The translations under genes were made by a program, and so were the position numbers. DNA of 64,000 nt, taken from positions 17,674,177-17,738,176 of the forward strand of contig NC_057791.1 in NCBI RefSeq assembly GCF_014905175.1, in the 5' to 3' direction. This DNA is from Aphidius gifuensis. Lineage: Eukaryota > Arthropoda > Insecta > Hymenoptera > Braconidae. Below are positions 35,317 through 50,300 of the stretch, piece after piece; position 1 is the first letter of the stretch; every line of letters begins with the position of its first letter. Below the pieces are notes generated by a model that was not told the DNA's origin, did not search any database, and saw nothing but the letters and a program-made list of their open reading frames with translations.

Positions 35317-38300
35317 CTAAAAAAAATAAAAATTCAGTAAATTAATATACATTTTATTTATATTTGAAAAAAAAAATATATTTATTTTTTGAGTTGATAA
35401 TTTGATAATAAAAAAAAAAATTCTATCTCATACCTATGCTGTTAAATTTTATAATTTAATAAAGTTAATTTTTGAATAGAAATAGACACTAAAAGTGCTT
35501 TTTTATTTATCTTTATTTGAGTATTAAAATGATTTTAATTTTCAATATAATTTTACTTTTTTTTTTCTTCGAAATTTTCAATTTAATCCCTGATCTAATC
35601 GACTATCATACTCACTGTTTACTTACTGAGCAACCCGCTTGTCGCTGCTCCATATCCATAACCACTGTACGGTGCACTTGAATATTGCGAGTAAGCTGCA
35701 CTGTATGAATAATCACCACCTCCTAAAATCAAAAAAAAAAAAACAAATCTCTTAATTATATTTTAATATAAAAAATATACAATTATTATTTCATGATTTT
35801 TTTTTAAATCACCACAAAAGCAATATCAAAAATCAGGCAAATAAAATTTAAAAAACTCAATCAAAATAACTTCAAGCATAATATAAATAAACTACATGAT
35901 GCACCTGAAGCTGGATGTATTTTTAATAAATTTATTTCTTTCATTTTTTTTTTGGGGAAATAAAATACTGACCTGTAGAATAATGTCCAAAGCTTGGTAG
36001 CATTGTTGAATATGGTGGTATTGAGGTAACCTGAGATTGTGAAACTGGTGATTGTAGTACAGTCAATCCTTGATCACCACCAGGTGTATTTGGTGTTGCT
36101 GGGGTAACATTACCATCATTATGATGTGATACTGGGGGACTTTGTTCACCACCAACTCCAACATATGAGACGTTACCGGATTCTATTGGTGATTTTTAAT
36201 ATCATGCACACAACACAAAACATTCAATTAACAAAAAGAAATAATAAAACAAAATAGAAAAAACACAAAAACAAAAATAAATAAATAAAGCAATAATTGT
36301 AAAATATATTTAAATGCAATAAAATAAAAATAATAATAATACTGGTAATTTGTTGCTTGACGTTTGGTAAGTGTAACTTTCTTGTGTGTGAATTAATAAA
36401 TATGACATGTCTGTATTTTATGTTTAAAAATGTATGTCACAAGATAGTACCACTCGATAACACTATTAAATGCAATATGAAAGTGATATAAATCGTATTT
36501 ACTATGCATTTATGTATATATCAATACAATTTTTTTTTTTAATATTTATTTTATTGCAAAATATATACTTTCTTGATAAAGCAGGCTTATATTTTTATCA
36601 TGAATCTTTCTACAATATATTTTATATTTTTTATTTATTTAAATACTTGTGATTAAAAAAAATAATAATAATTTTTTTGTCTTTCTATTTATATAAGCAA
36701 AGTTATTTTTTTTTATAATAATAATGATTAATTTACCAGTTGTGTGATATGGTGACATATTAGATCCGTCTAATGTTTGGCTAAGTTTTAATTCTTGCAT
36801 CGTTAGTGGTGCAAGTGGTGTAAGTGTTCCACCTGTAACAATTGTTTTAAAAAAATGTAAATTAAAAAAATGTTTTTTAGATGAAAAAAAAGTATAATAA
36901 CAGTAGATTGAATGTTATCTGTATGGAGAATAAAAAAAAAAGAAGGATATTTAAAAAAAATAAATTTAAAAAAAGAAAAAGTAAGTAAAGAAAACCGGGT
37001 GGAGTCACAGTTTGAATTTCATGAGATGTGCTACCACTTACACGGCTCGCTTCTTCCGTGTGCTTTTATTCAACGGTTACACGACGACAACAACGATCAA
37101 CCGATAGCAAACCTCGGTTCACCACGCGTCGTCAAATAAGCCATTTTTGAAAAATAAAAAATCAAAAATATATAGAAAATTTTATTACTCCAATTTCAGC
37201 TTCAACTTTTTTTTTTTTTTAAACAAAATAAATTAAGTAAATTTTGTGAGAATATTATTCTGCCTACAAATGATACAATAAATTCCATAATTTAAATAAA
37301 AACAAAATGTAAATTACAGCTTCAAAAAGTAAACAATAAAAAAACAATAAGAAAATTTAAAATAAATAAAAAATGGAAAACAATTTTTACCACCTAGCTT
37401 TTGATGGTAGCTATGTTGCTTATGTATTATTAAAATTTATACAATACAAGTACATATACAAAAAGTATTTTTCAAGAATAGTAAAAAAGTCAAAAGTTCA
37501 AAATTATATATAGCTACAAGTGCACAAGTGTCTGCGAAGACATAAACTAATATCTCTGAACAAAAAAAAACAAGTAATAAAAAAGAAAACCGGGTATAAT
37601 AAAAATTGAAATGGGAAAAAAAATAAAATAAATAACAGTAAATAATTTATTTTTTAAAATTTAAAAAATTTACCTATGGTACCCCCTATAGGTGGTGTAT
37701 AAAGGTGTGGTGTTTGCGCTTGCGTCATGGTACTTATGGTGCCCAGGGAGTCATAGAGCTCAGCCGATGTGGGAATTGTATTACCCGGGAATCCACTGTG
37801 CTCATAATATCCAGTATTTCCAGTACCACCATTACCACCATTACCAGCACCACCTCCACCCGTTGTTCCATTATTTCCGGTACCACCACCACCACCACCT
37901 CCACCATCCAACTCATTCAGCAGCTTGTGCTCATCCTTAATGTTCCATTTAGTCGACCAAAGCTGTAACCAAAAATATTACAATATATATCATTCAAGTT
38001 ATTAATTATACAATTACATTTTAATTAAAATTTACTCTTTCTCTTGTTGAATTTTATTTTAAAATATTTTTTAATCATTAACTTACATTTGAATAAAGTT
38101 GATCCCCATTGTAATTATTTCTCTGTCTTTTTAAATCATCTTCAGCATGATCACTAAGATCACGATTATCATCTGAAAAAAAATTAAAACAAATTACATA
38201 ATTAAATCGTCAATTAAAATACAATTTATTACAACTATTTTTTATATATTAAAATTCCCATATGTAATTTAAAATAACAAATAAAACCATATGAAATATA

Positions 38301-41300
38301 TGATAAATTATTGTGTATCCAAATATATACATTTATTATTTATTTTTATAAAATAATTTTAATGAGTTTATTATCATTTAACTTGACAATGTATGATATT
38401 TAATAGATATAAGAGAAAACAATTTAAATTCTATTATAATACATGTCTTTATTAACATTTGACTGTACCCATAAGTTGAATGTAGAATAGACACGTGGGA
38501 CTTGGTGTGTTTGGATGAATCTTTTCAGTGTTTTAAAGGGGATTGTGATATAACATTGACAAAAGTTGAGATTGTATTTTGTATATATAGACAAATGCAC
38601 AGACGGACACAACATATAGAGAGGAGCAAAGGGGGATGGTTAGAATGAGGGGTAAATATACAATTCATGTGTACAAGGTATCCAGAATAATTAAATGACC
38701 ATTCGTTGGGTTGAGAAGTGGCAGGGGTTGGATATAGCCATAGGGCTCGTTAAACCTCCCTGTCAAGTTGTGATTGTCCAGCCGACGGGATTCAAGCTAT
38801 TCCAATTCGAATGAGTTTAAATATATATATGTATATACTACAATTGTGGGTGTTTTAACTCGAACGAGCTATAAAATTCTGCGTGCCCACACATTCAACT
38901 ATATCGTTACAATTTTCCCTCTCATATATATACCCTCTTTCACCTCTCTTATTTTATCGTCAATTCTTGTTAACTATCGTTTAAAATTTTACAAATAAAT
39001 TGAGTAGGTTTGTATTAAACAACTTTGACTAAAATTATACAATAAATAAAAAATTTAATAAAAATATATAATATTTTTAATTTAACTGATATAAATAACT
39101 GGTACAGTTTTTTTTTAAATTATATTCTATTGACTAGTCTATTTCAAGATTTGATTGATTTCATTTTTTTTTAGTAATAATATTGGACAACTGGATAGGT
39201 CATTTTTTTTGTAAATAAAAAATTCGAATGAATATAAATATGAATTTGATTAAATTTCATAAAAAAATAAAATAAAAATGATGATGAACAAAAAAAAATT
39301 GACAGACGTTATTGATGCAGACAGGTCAACAGAAAAAAAAAAAAAAAAAAAGAGCATTGGTAGTAAAATCGAATGATGTACACTCGAAAAATAAAGTGGG
39401 AAAAAAGTATATGAACCCCCCTAATGTTGCATTATATTCCCTTGATCGCATATCCACTACATATAAACTAACGTTATTCGAAAGCAATTGAGTCAATGTT
39501 GAGCAATACAATACATGGGTAATAATGGAGTTTGGGGTGAATCTGGGGCCCCCCTGGTTTTTCAACTTCGGTCATCCAACGTATATACATCCAAACTGCT
39601 TCTGCTTTTTTTTCCGGACAAAAAAAAAAAAAAAAGACTAACATAATAATATAGTATGTATATATAAAAAGAAAAGTGCAAGAGAGAAAAAAATAAGCAA
39701 GATTTTAGGGATTGTGCATTGGGGTGAAGTATACCCATAAGTGTGCAGATGTAACGCGACAACAAACAGCCTCAAAAGAGATCCTTCTTATATATTTTTT
39801 TTTCTTCATACAATTCTTTTCTTCCATTTACGTTTTTTTTTTTTTTTTCATTATTTCCATCTCTTCACTGAATTTGTAACAATTCTAATATCTAGATTTT
39901 CTTATCACAAAGAAAAAAAAAAATAATTCAAACACGCGATTATAAATTTTTTTATTTCTAATTAAAACTGTTTTTTTTTTTTTACATAATTTATTTCTTA
40001 TTATAATTTGTAAAAAAATTAGAAAGCGTAAATATTTATAATTTGTTGAATTTGTAGATAGTTATGTACGAAAGATAAAAAGAAAATCAAAATACAGTTA
40101 ATTGTCACGTTTAATTACTCTATATAAATTGTTAACGTTATATTTCTTTTTTTCTTTTTTTAAACAATACATATTTAAAAAGAAAAATAAATAAATAAAC
40201 AACAATGTAAAAAGCTTTTATTGGCAGCGAGATGGTATACGTATATAGTTAAAATATAATTATTAATTCTGATTGTAATGAAAAGTGCAAAAATAAAAAG
40301 GCGACACAAGAGGGAACGACAAAGTAAGTGAAAGAGAAGAGGAATAGTCAGACTAATGCGTCGTTGGTTTGTCGAGATGTAGCATCAGTTCTGTGGTCTG
40401 TGAAGTTTATAATCTAATGCATGCCTACACCCTCAAAAGCCACCACATCACATTGGCATACTGGATATTAACTCGACAGTAGACGAGAATGATAAACTCA
40501 AAAAGGGGCAAGGGGAAAGCAATGAGAGGCATTGAGTGCTTTCACCGCATACTCACGCGCGCTGCTATACCACTTCAACCACATATCACAAAATTCTCAT
40601 AATCGAATTATATCAAATTACATATGTGCATATCATTTCTTGCCTTTACTCAAAATCCAATATAAAATATATATCAGCTTCAATTAAATCCATCAAAAGA
40701 TGAAACATAAATGAAAAAATTTTATTTCAATTTTTTTTTCAAATAATTATCTAATGTCTAGCAATTAATTATTAACCTCAACTAATTAATAATTTTATAT
40801 TTTAATTTATTAAACAAATAAAGAAAAAAATAAATTGAAAAAAATATAAATAAAATATATAAAAAATAGTAAAATCAATCGATATTTTGTATAAAAAAAA
40901 AAAAAATTTATTACTCAATTCGTTGCAAGTGAGAGTGCAAAACGTGTCATGAAATTTTCTCATCTAAATAACATTGACTGTATATAGGGAAGTAAAAAAA
41001 AAAAATTATATATTTTGTGTACGTATTTTAGCCACGTGTCGTGAATATTTTGCCACTTAATTTTTATTCAAGCAACAAAAATATAATGAATGGCAACACG
41101 TGTCTCATACCCTTGACTGATAACCCGAATATAATTTCAAGTCGTTAATATAGTAACAAAGTAATAAATAAAATGATTTTATTTTTAGTTATTTTTCATT
41201 TAAATAATAGCAAAAAAAAAAAAATAACTTACCATCATCAGTACGTTTACGTTTAATGTTATTGCCATTTGGATCTTGATGATGTGCTGGAATACCAAGA

Positions 41301-44300
41301 ATACCACTGATACTATATGCATTTGGTGCTGTTGATGTAACTGGATGTCCACCTGCTGTTGCTGGTGCATGTGCTATCACTGATACGGAACCATTATTAC
41401 CTTGTTGACCTTGTTGTTGACCCTGTTGTTGTGCTTGTTGTTGTTGATGTGCATGTTTTGCTTTTTCTGCTGCTTTATTTCTTACAATTCTAAAAATAAA
41501 AAAAAAAATTATAAAATAATACTTGATAATAAAGTCATAAAATTATTTATCAACATAGAGTGATAAATTGTTGGTTTACAAAGTCAATTCGTTTCGTTGA
41601 CGGTGTGATCATTAGTTAAGATTACGCTTGCGGGGTTAGAGAATGTATAGTCGATGACTTGACAAAAAGAAAAAAAAAAAATCATAATCCTATTTGATCG
41701 TATGGCTTTAACGAAGCGAATATCTAGTCTTGCGTGTAACTGGCTTATTACCCTTGACGTAAGCTCACCCACAAATTCAACATCTCAATATTTATGAATA
41801 CATATATTTTAAATATATTTTTAATACTCCAATGATATCCTTGGATAAATCCATATAATAGTATTTAAATTTAAAAAAAAATAAAAAAAACTTGAATAAG
41901 TTGTGTTGATGATATATATATAAAAAATATATTTGAAAACATTTTCAAATGGTCTGCCTCGTAATGCTTTGACATTAAGGGTGTCAGTTGAAAACGTGTG
42001 TTTGCGGGTTTAGGTAATCTACCAGGGGGGTTAACGCAAGCGACGGCGATCAATCAGATGACACCTGTTGCCCCCAGCAAACCAAAAAGCATTATCTTTG
42101 TCTTTTATTTCCTTTTTTTTCTCTCTGTCATTGTATCTTGCTCTCTCCTTCTCTTATATATGTACGTACACATATTGAGCATTAGTCTAGAACATTTTCC
42201 ACCTTCGCAAATTCGTAACAATTAGCAACGATCTTTATCATGACACGCCCCTGAAGTCAGAGGGCGGACAACAAGGAGTTGTTCACCAATTTAACTATTT
42301 GGCCATATCATCAATTTACTAATCTTATCAGTCATCAAACAAAAAAAAATATAAACATTATTTTAATCTCAACGTCAAAAGCAACGTTAATTTTAATCTA
42401 TATTAAAAATATAAATAACGTAATTTAGTTTAAATATATAATTAAGAAAAAAAAAAAGAAAAAACAATGTAGAATAATTTTTATGATATTTAATTAATTG
42501 GTCAGTGAGTCATTTGCAAAAGTATCACGTTGTAATCATGGCAATATGAAAGTGGAAAGTAGAAAAAAAGAAAATAAAAATTAATGATAATTAAAAACAA
42601 GACGGAGAAAAAAAAAAAAGAATTAATGAGATTAGTATCTAGCTGTTATCAGTCAGGTTTTGAAACTTTGAAAGGCCATCGACATGTTTTCGTTATTAAA
42701 TATCAAACAAGAATTAATTAATTTGCCCTTTTTTTTTTATTTTTCTTCTATTCCCTCTCTCTCTTGCTCTCTGTTTCGATATTGATATCAAGTGTAAGAT
42801 AACAAGTTTCTAGTTCCACCTGTGATATAAGCCAAAACTGGAATTATAAATTTACGCAAGAACGCAATGATAGTTGTTTTGACTCATACAACAGATGGCA
42901 ACGATATCTTGAGACTTTATCGAATATAAGCAGCATTGAATTTCTGTTTTGAATTGAAATATTTTCTTACAGGAAAAAAAAGAAAAAAAAATATACAAAT
43001 AATATATGCATATATTAAATTTATATATATAAAAAAATATCAAAGAAAAATAAAATTATATGGAAAATTTATGCTGGATAAAAGGACTTATTATATGAAG
43101 GTTTAGCTGAAGCTCGTTCTTGCAGGGTGAAAATTATAGAGATAGAAGAAAACTGTATGCTTCCCTTGACAATAAAAGTATCGTTCCCCAACGACCACTC
43201 AAAAACTAAACTACTTGACTCAACATTGTTATACAACCCTCCAGTACGACAAAAAGTTCAACATATATATATATTATTTGTGACAATAATTTTCAATTTA
43301 TTATATATAAAATATTAAATATAAAGAGTTTAATTTATATATTTGAATAAATTCTTCAAGAAGAACAATCGTCATCAATAAAAAAACTAAAAGAAAAATC
43401 AAGAGTCTTTGTTAATCAAAAAGAAAAAATTACTCAACTAAAATTAGCAGACAAAGTAACTCAATCTGCAGTATTATTAAATTTAAAAAAATAAAAAATA
43501 TTGAAGTGTTGTGAAATGTAGTATTATGTTTTAATGTAGTTACTAAAGAAAGCATATAAAAATAAAAAATCAACGACAAGGACCTGAGTCTGGAACCACA
43601 AAGTTTAATGTTATCATTACTTTTATGCGCAACTTTATGTCAAGTATCCCATCAAATATATATGACCTGGCTTACTCACTTCCCGCGAGTTTCGTTTCAC
43701 CTCTCAACTACCATCGATCCACGCCTTTTTCATCCTCATCATACTCGTCAACTAAATATATTCTTCTATTCTACATCCAAATTCTTCAGTCAAATTATTA
43801 CGAATAAAATTTTATATACTTAAATTACCTCTATGCTAACTTTATCACATTTCAAATGTATACTTTATACTGAATGAACAAAAAATTTATCTCGTCAATT
43901 CTTATACAAAATATTATATATATCCAGGAAAAAAAAAAAAATTTAATTTATGCTTCAATATAATTTCCTGTCGTTAAAATTATAACTCGGTTTATTTGTT
44001 TCATCTTTTTTTTCACTGAAAATTATCCTACAATGTCACAAAATTTTAATTGCACAATTAAAAAAATATGTTATTCTTGAAAAATATAAAATTCATTTGA
44101 TTATTTGATGATAAAAATTGTGATTTTAATTTTATCTTTTTTTATGATTGTATTTAGAGTTGAATGAAAAGGTTAAATGGTAATATAATTGTGTTAATAT
44201 CAACCGGAAAATTATAATTCAAAGGAATTAGAGATAAAGGTATATCCAGTTGAATTTTGTGTGTATATATTTCTCCATTATCTCACATTTTTCTTTATTT

Positions 44301-47300
44301 TAGTGATTGTGTCACTCTGTTAGTATAAATTTAGCAGCTATACAGATGCTTGAATCCAAAGTCTCAAGCGTAACTTTGTCTGTGTCTTGTTGGTACCTCA
44401 TAGAATCAAGTCGAAATGTTGCATGTTTTATCCACACCTTCATTTTCCTATTCCTTTCTCATATGTATATACACAATACCAAAATTTTCTTTGTGTATTA
44501 TTACATATACTGGTTTAAGACAATGCAAATAAATGTAGTATGTGTACACACTGATATTATACACCAACACCATGACAATCAGTATATAGTAATAGTACTA
44601 TTTTCAGTGTTGGAAAAAGGACACAATCAACTTTACTACCGTCACTGCTAGAGTACAATGGCCACTGAGATTTACTGGTTTGACTTTAACACGATTGAGG
44701 TAAAAAAAAAAAAAGGTTGAATTTAAAATTAGGCAAAGCTTAATGTTTTATTTTTTTTTATTTTTTCAAAATGGAACCATGTTGAATATACGAGTATGAA
44801 TATGCTGCCTGAAAATAATTATTCATGTTTTATTTTATTGCTGGCAAAATTCACTGCTACAAGTTCCAGTTTATTTTTATTTTTTTTTTGATGATGTTTT
44901 ATATTTATTTATTTTTTTTTTCTCATATTATCTCAATGGCTGTTTTTTCTTGGTGATATTCATTGTCATTTAGATATATATATATGAACAGCAGCTGGCA
45001 ACAATATTAACCTTTATTTCTGTCCTTCGACTTCATAGCGCCCGCGCTTGAGCAATGTTTGTTTGGTCTATGGCTTGATGCCATGAGACACAAAAGGTGT
45101 TCATAACAATGGATGATACTGCGGGGAGAGTCAAACAGTCACGACTAAGCACAATGTAACACACGATTTATAATATGTGGGACCCCATGTACAGGGACTC
45201 TTCAGTAGGCCCTTGAATTTTATTTTATTTTCTCGTTCGACAACGACGACGACTCTATCTATAGCACATTATTGACTTCATCGTATTGTTTGTCTATAAA
45301 AGGCACCCTACAAAACATGAATTTTTTTTAAATATATATTTTTTCTTTTTTTCAACTTCTATATATGTCAATAATAAATGTGTACACGACGTCATAATTC
45401 AGATTTTAAAAATAGAAATAATAATTCTCATGTTTTGTAATAAAAATTTCAATTCTCAGTAAATATATATTTTAAATCAAATTTATATATTTTTTTTATT
45501 TAAATTCTATTGAATAGTATTTTATATTTATTTTGATATTATCTTTTGACAAATAATGTTGACTGAAAAATGATATTTCTTTAAAAATAATATAACACTT
45601 GCCAAAAATTTATGATTAATTGTTACAATTATAAATGAAATTGTTATTTTGATTTTATACATCACAAATATATAGTCTATATTATTATTATTAAAAAATC
45701 CCCTGTTCTAAAATTTTGACCATGCGTGTCCAACAATTTTCCACAATATATACGCGACACGGTTGCGTTCGCAAACGTCATTATTATATCGTTTATAATA
45801 TACCAAAGGGGGTTTAGGGGATTTTGTCGTGTTATTTTGTGCGGATAGAAGCAAAAATTTTCTGACGTTGCGACGTTCAATCGGGCCGTTTTTTATATTT
45901 ATATTTATTTATTTTTTTTTTCTCCTCTTTTTCGTTCTCTGTCTTTCACCCCGTATATTTCAAAGAGGGGATTTTGAGGGTTGAGTTGTGGCGGGCTGAC
46001 GCCGTCATTTTGCCAGCATGCCACCACGACCAATAGCGTTATATCATATCCCAGGGCGGGCGCCACGGTATAACCACCCTCTCGATAGCATTGCTACAAG
46101 GGTGAGAAATCAAACTGCGTTCCCTCCTCACGCAGCAGCCCTCCAATATCGATAAGCAACTCTAACCATCAAAGTAATATTGTAAAAGAATCCATATATA
46201 ATGCTACTTTTACCATGAAATTTTGTATTTAACTGCCAGTAAAGAAAAAAAAAAATCCAACAGATAAAATAAAAAATACATTAATTTAATTTGAAATATG
46301 CGCGCATTGATGTCATAAAGTTTTTGAGCATTAGATAGTTTCATTTATTTTTGGAAAAATTACACAAAAAAAAAAAAAATTAAGAGCAAGTTATAAAAAG
46401 AAAAGAAAAAAGAATCAAGTCTGTGTGAAACACTTGGAGTTGTCCGGATTATTTCTTGTTGAATTTCACAGCGTCAGGGACAAAGGGACCGTGGAGGCAT
46501 TACAGTAGCTTCAGTGGGGTGGCGGCATTGGACAACCATCCGGTTTCATCGCGGTTCCGTCTGTCCTCTGACGTTTCCACGGCAACCCGGCTATATTTTG
46601 CAGTATTTCCTCTTTCCTATGTTTCTATCTTTAACCATACCAACCTTCTATATATATCTGTCTTTATTGTTGTTATATTTTTTATCTCTTTCTCTTTGTC
46701 ACTAAGGACGAAACAACAACAAGAATAGAGGGTGAGTTGAGGATCAAGAGAAAACTGACGGAACTCTTGTAATTGTAATTTCATTTGAGGCTAATTTTGC
46801 CATAGAGGGTATGATGAAACACGGTAATAATTGTGTTATCATGACACAAAGGATGGTTATGGATATGCGTATCTATATACTACTAAATATTTCCCTTTTA
46901 CAACAACTTCTACATGTATATATACAAATAACTTTCCAATCGTAGGAGGAGTTAATATATAAATATGGCTGACTTAACAAACCTCAGGAAACCATATTGT
47001 TTTTGATATCATACAAAATTCTTCTCATATGCTTTTGATGTAGGTATTATTATATAATGTACAGAGTTGTCCCAGTCATGCATCATCAAAGACCCTTCAG
47101 GAAAATGCCGGTTAAATTTAACCAAACTTTAGCTGCATCAAGTAATGCAAATTTATAAGTTATCCTCATTTATCATGACCGTTAAAAGTAGAAAAAAAAT
47201 CACTCCAATAACAATCAAGTATAAATAAATAAACAAAAAAAAAAAAAAGGATAAATAATAAAAAAAACTATCATCATTTTTGATAGAGATATTTCCCCAC

Positions 47301-50300
47301 TTGACGATCAGTATAATAAAAGTTATAATCCATTCCGCACCATTCTTGATATTATTTATGGGGTTGTAATTTAATAATCGAAAAGATGAACGACTATGAT
47401 AAAGCTAGATAGTCTAAAAGTGGCATAAAAGTGCCAGTGTGCAGAGTAAATCTATTGGCTGATTCTCCAGTATAATATTTCTACAGTTAGTTGGCTTTTT
47501 TTTTTTTTTAATATTTATTTTTTTATATATATACAGTTGGGTTTGTCTCTGTTGGTGAACTACCCTTGGGCCATATGGCATTGTCGCCTACTGGTAGCTA
47601 AGATTCTTGGGGTGCGAAATGATATGGAAGTAATCGAAAGAGCCCAGGCTCGTCTCATTGTGCATTCGGAAGATTGACCCGTCTGATAGTCAGTTGACAA
47701 TTTTTATTTTTTTATTTCTTGAATGTATATTGAGTGTGTAATACTGGCCCAAAGACCCGATGACAGATTGATACAATTCCCGAGTGTGACATTTTCAACG
47801 ACAGATTTTATACCAACTGTTGTACACAGGTTCCTCATGTCATTATTATGGCATGTATTAACCCATGTATCAATAAGCATTATTTTGATAAATGAAAAAA
47901 TAGAAATTCTTTAATTTATCAAATATATTATGATGAATTATTTGTAAATAATTTTATGATTAAAATGATAATTACAGGTATAATTTAAATAGTTTTTAGA
48001 GATTTAAAAGTTTGGATTTAGTTGAAAACTCAAGAGGCTGGTTTAAAGCAATGTGTGGCATTGGTGAAGCCACCCTCTTGAGCAAAAGCTAGAGTTTCTT
48101 ATCGATTTGTACCCTGAGACTGCTCTCTTTATGGTGCAGGAGGTTTCTTATACCATGTATATACTATATACAGTATACAGTCCTCTTTCACTCTGTTCGT
48201 TCATCGCAAGAATATATATAGGAAATGCTTGTGAATATAATATATACACAGAAGGATCGTCTACTCGAGCATGACTCCACAGCCAAACCCAAGGCCTATC
48301 AATATTTCTTCTTGAATTTGAGATTTCTCATAGATCAATCTCAAGATATTTTCTGTATATATTTTTTATTTATTTTTTATTACATAAAATATATAATTTT
48401 ATAATGAAAATTTTGATGAGTAAATTTCAACAATAGAATGAACATGCATTTGGAAAATAAAAAAAAAATAAATAAAACTTTTACAGAATGAGTGAATGAA
48501 TATACATGTATGTGTTGTTGAATAAAAAGGGTTTGAAGGAAAAGAGTAGATGAAAAACTTGGTGGTTAGACCCAGGCGGACGGCATTGAACCAGAACGGA
48601 AAAGCTCGGAACTGTTAACATCCAATCTTTCCTTCCAATCTTGCAAGCGTACTTTTTTTCGTATATTTTTTGTTGTTTTTTTTTTTACTTTGGGTGTATA
48701 TATATATTTTTTTTTTCTCTTCTATTTCTCATCTTTTTCAAGACTCTTTTTCCAACAATCTCTGTCTCATGACATGGTATATATAACTGTTATTTTTCGC
48801 TGTGGACCACTCCATTATCCTACTCCACCTCCTCACTTTTATTTCACGTCCGACACTTTTTGTCTACCTTCTTTATAACTTATATTGGATGCATCATTAT
48901 TTTTCCGTCTGTTATGCTTGCCAGAATATACTATTAAATTCAGTAAGATTAAGAGATGGAAGAAAAAAAATAATAAAATAAAAACAGAGTGAAAAAAAAG
49001 CTGATGATATATAAGAAAAAACTTGAAAATCTCAACAGTATGAGCTTTTATGACAATTTCAATTTAAGACAAAGAAATTAATTTCAAGTAAGATAAAAAT
49101 TAAAGTAGAAAAAAAAAATATTGCAGAACAAAAATAACAACGAGAATATAAGAACAAGGCATGAAAAAGAAAAATTACATACACATGAAGATTGAAAAAA
49201 ATAAAAGAAAAAAATATAAGTAAAAATTGGAATCCGCAAATAAACGAAAAAGCTTTTTGAGATGAGTAGAGAGGAGGCCAAACCACTTGGGTTTTAGCCG
49301 TAGAGTGCTTGTCGGATACTCACGTCCGGATGGAAAAAGAAATTGTGGGGGCTTTAGTGTGGCAAAATAGGTGCAGCACGTAGTAGTACTATCGTCAGAC
49401 TACAATGTGTGAGGTGGTAGGGTAAGTATCCGCGGACTAAGTTTTTCCAGGCGATCTCCTCTGCGCCGGATTCAGATCAATACACCCAACATCTGGGTTG
49501 CTATCGTGAGGGAATTTTGTTGGCTCACCATAAGGCGAACCTTGAAAAATATACTCTTTTATTTTTTTTTGCTTCATACAGAGAAAATTTTTATTTTTAA
49601 CGCGTGGCTTTTCTCGAAGGTATAATGTACAAGACATTTTATTATTTGTTGAAAATTACATATAGAGAAAAAAAAAAAAGAAAACAAAGCTTCTAGTTCA
49701 AGTGTTTTATGAGCGCAACAAGCTACTGTTTTTCTTCAATGCTTGTAGTTACGAAAAAAAAGTTACAGCGAAACTAAAAATAAAATCAATAATGAAATTT
49801 GAAAAAAAAAAAAAAATTGATTGTATCGCATGGTGATTAATTTTGATGTACATGTTCAGGACCATTTGATAAAATTCAAGTCACAACTTTACACCTCTTG
49901 TCAGGCATTTTATTCCAACACACATTTTATCAAGAATCGAGGAAATTAGGGTAACCAACATATGCTTTTATTGAGGGAGTATGGGTAGTGATTAGTTATC
50001 AGCTTTTACAAGGTGACCAGTCCCTAATACACATCCAGATAAGAATTCATTGTGTATATACAATTTCTATATACTATTCTTCACTTCCCTTATGGTAAAA
50101 TACTCAACTGGCTACAGTATTTTCATTGACCTTTACAGCACAGATTCCTTCGGGATTTGCCCGATTAATTCAAGTGTTTTTATACATATATAAAGAGAAA
50201 ATGGGAAATTGAGGCATACTGAACATGAACAAAACCCCTAACGCTTTTGCTTTAATATATAAATATATCTGAGGGTGTGAGATTCTCTAGGGACTAGCAT

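Noticed and set aside
37654..37968. Several overlapping His/Thr/Val-rich open frames
   Set aside because: Other-frame readings of the repetitive Gly codons in the sv exon at 37674-37962.
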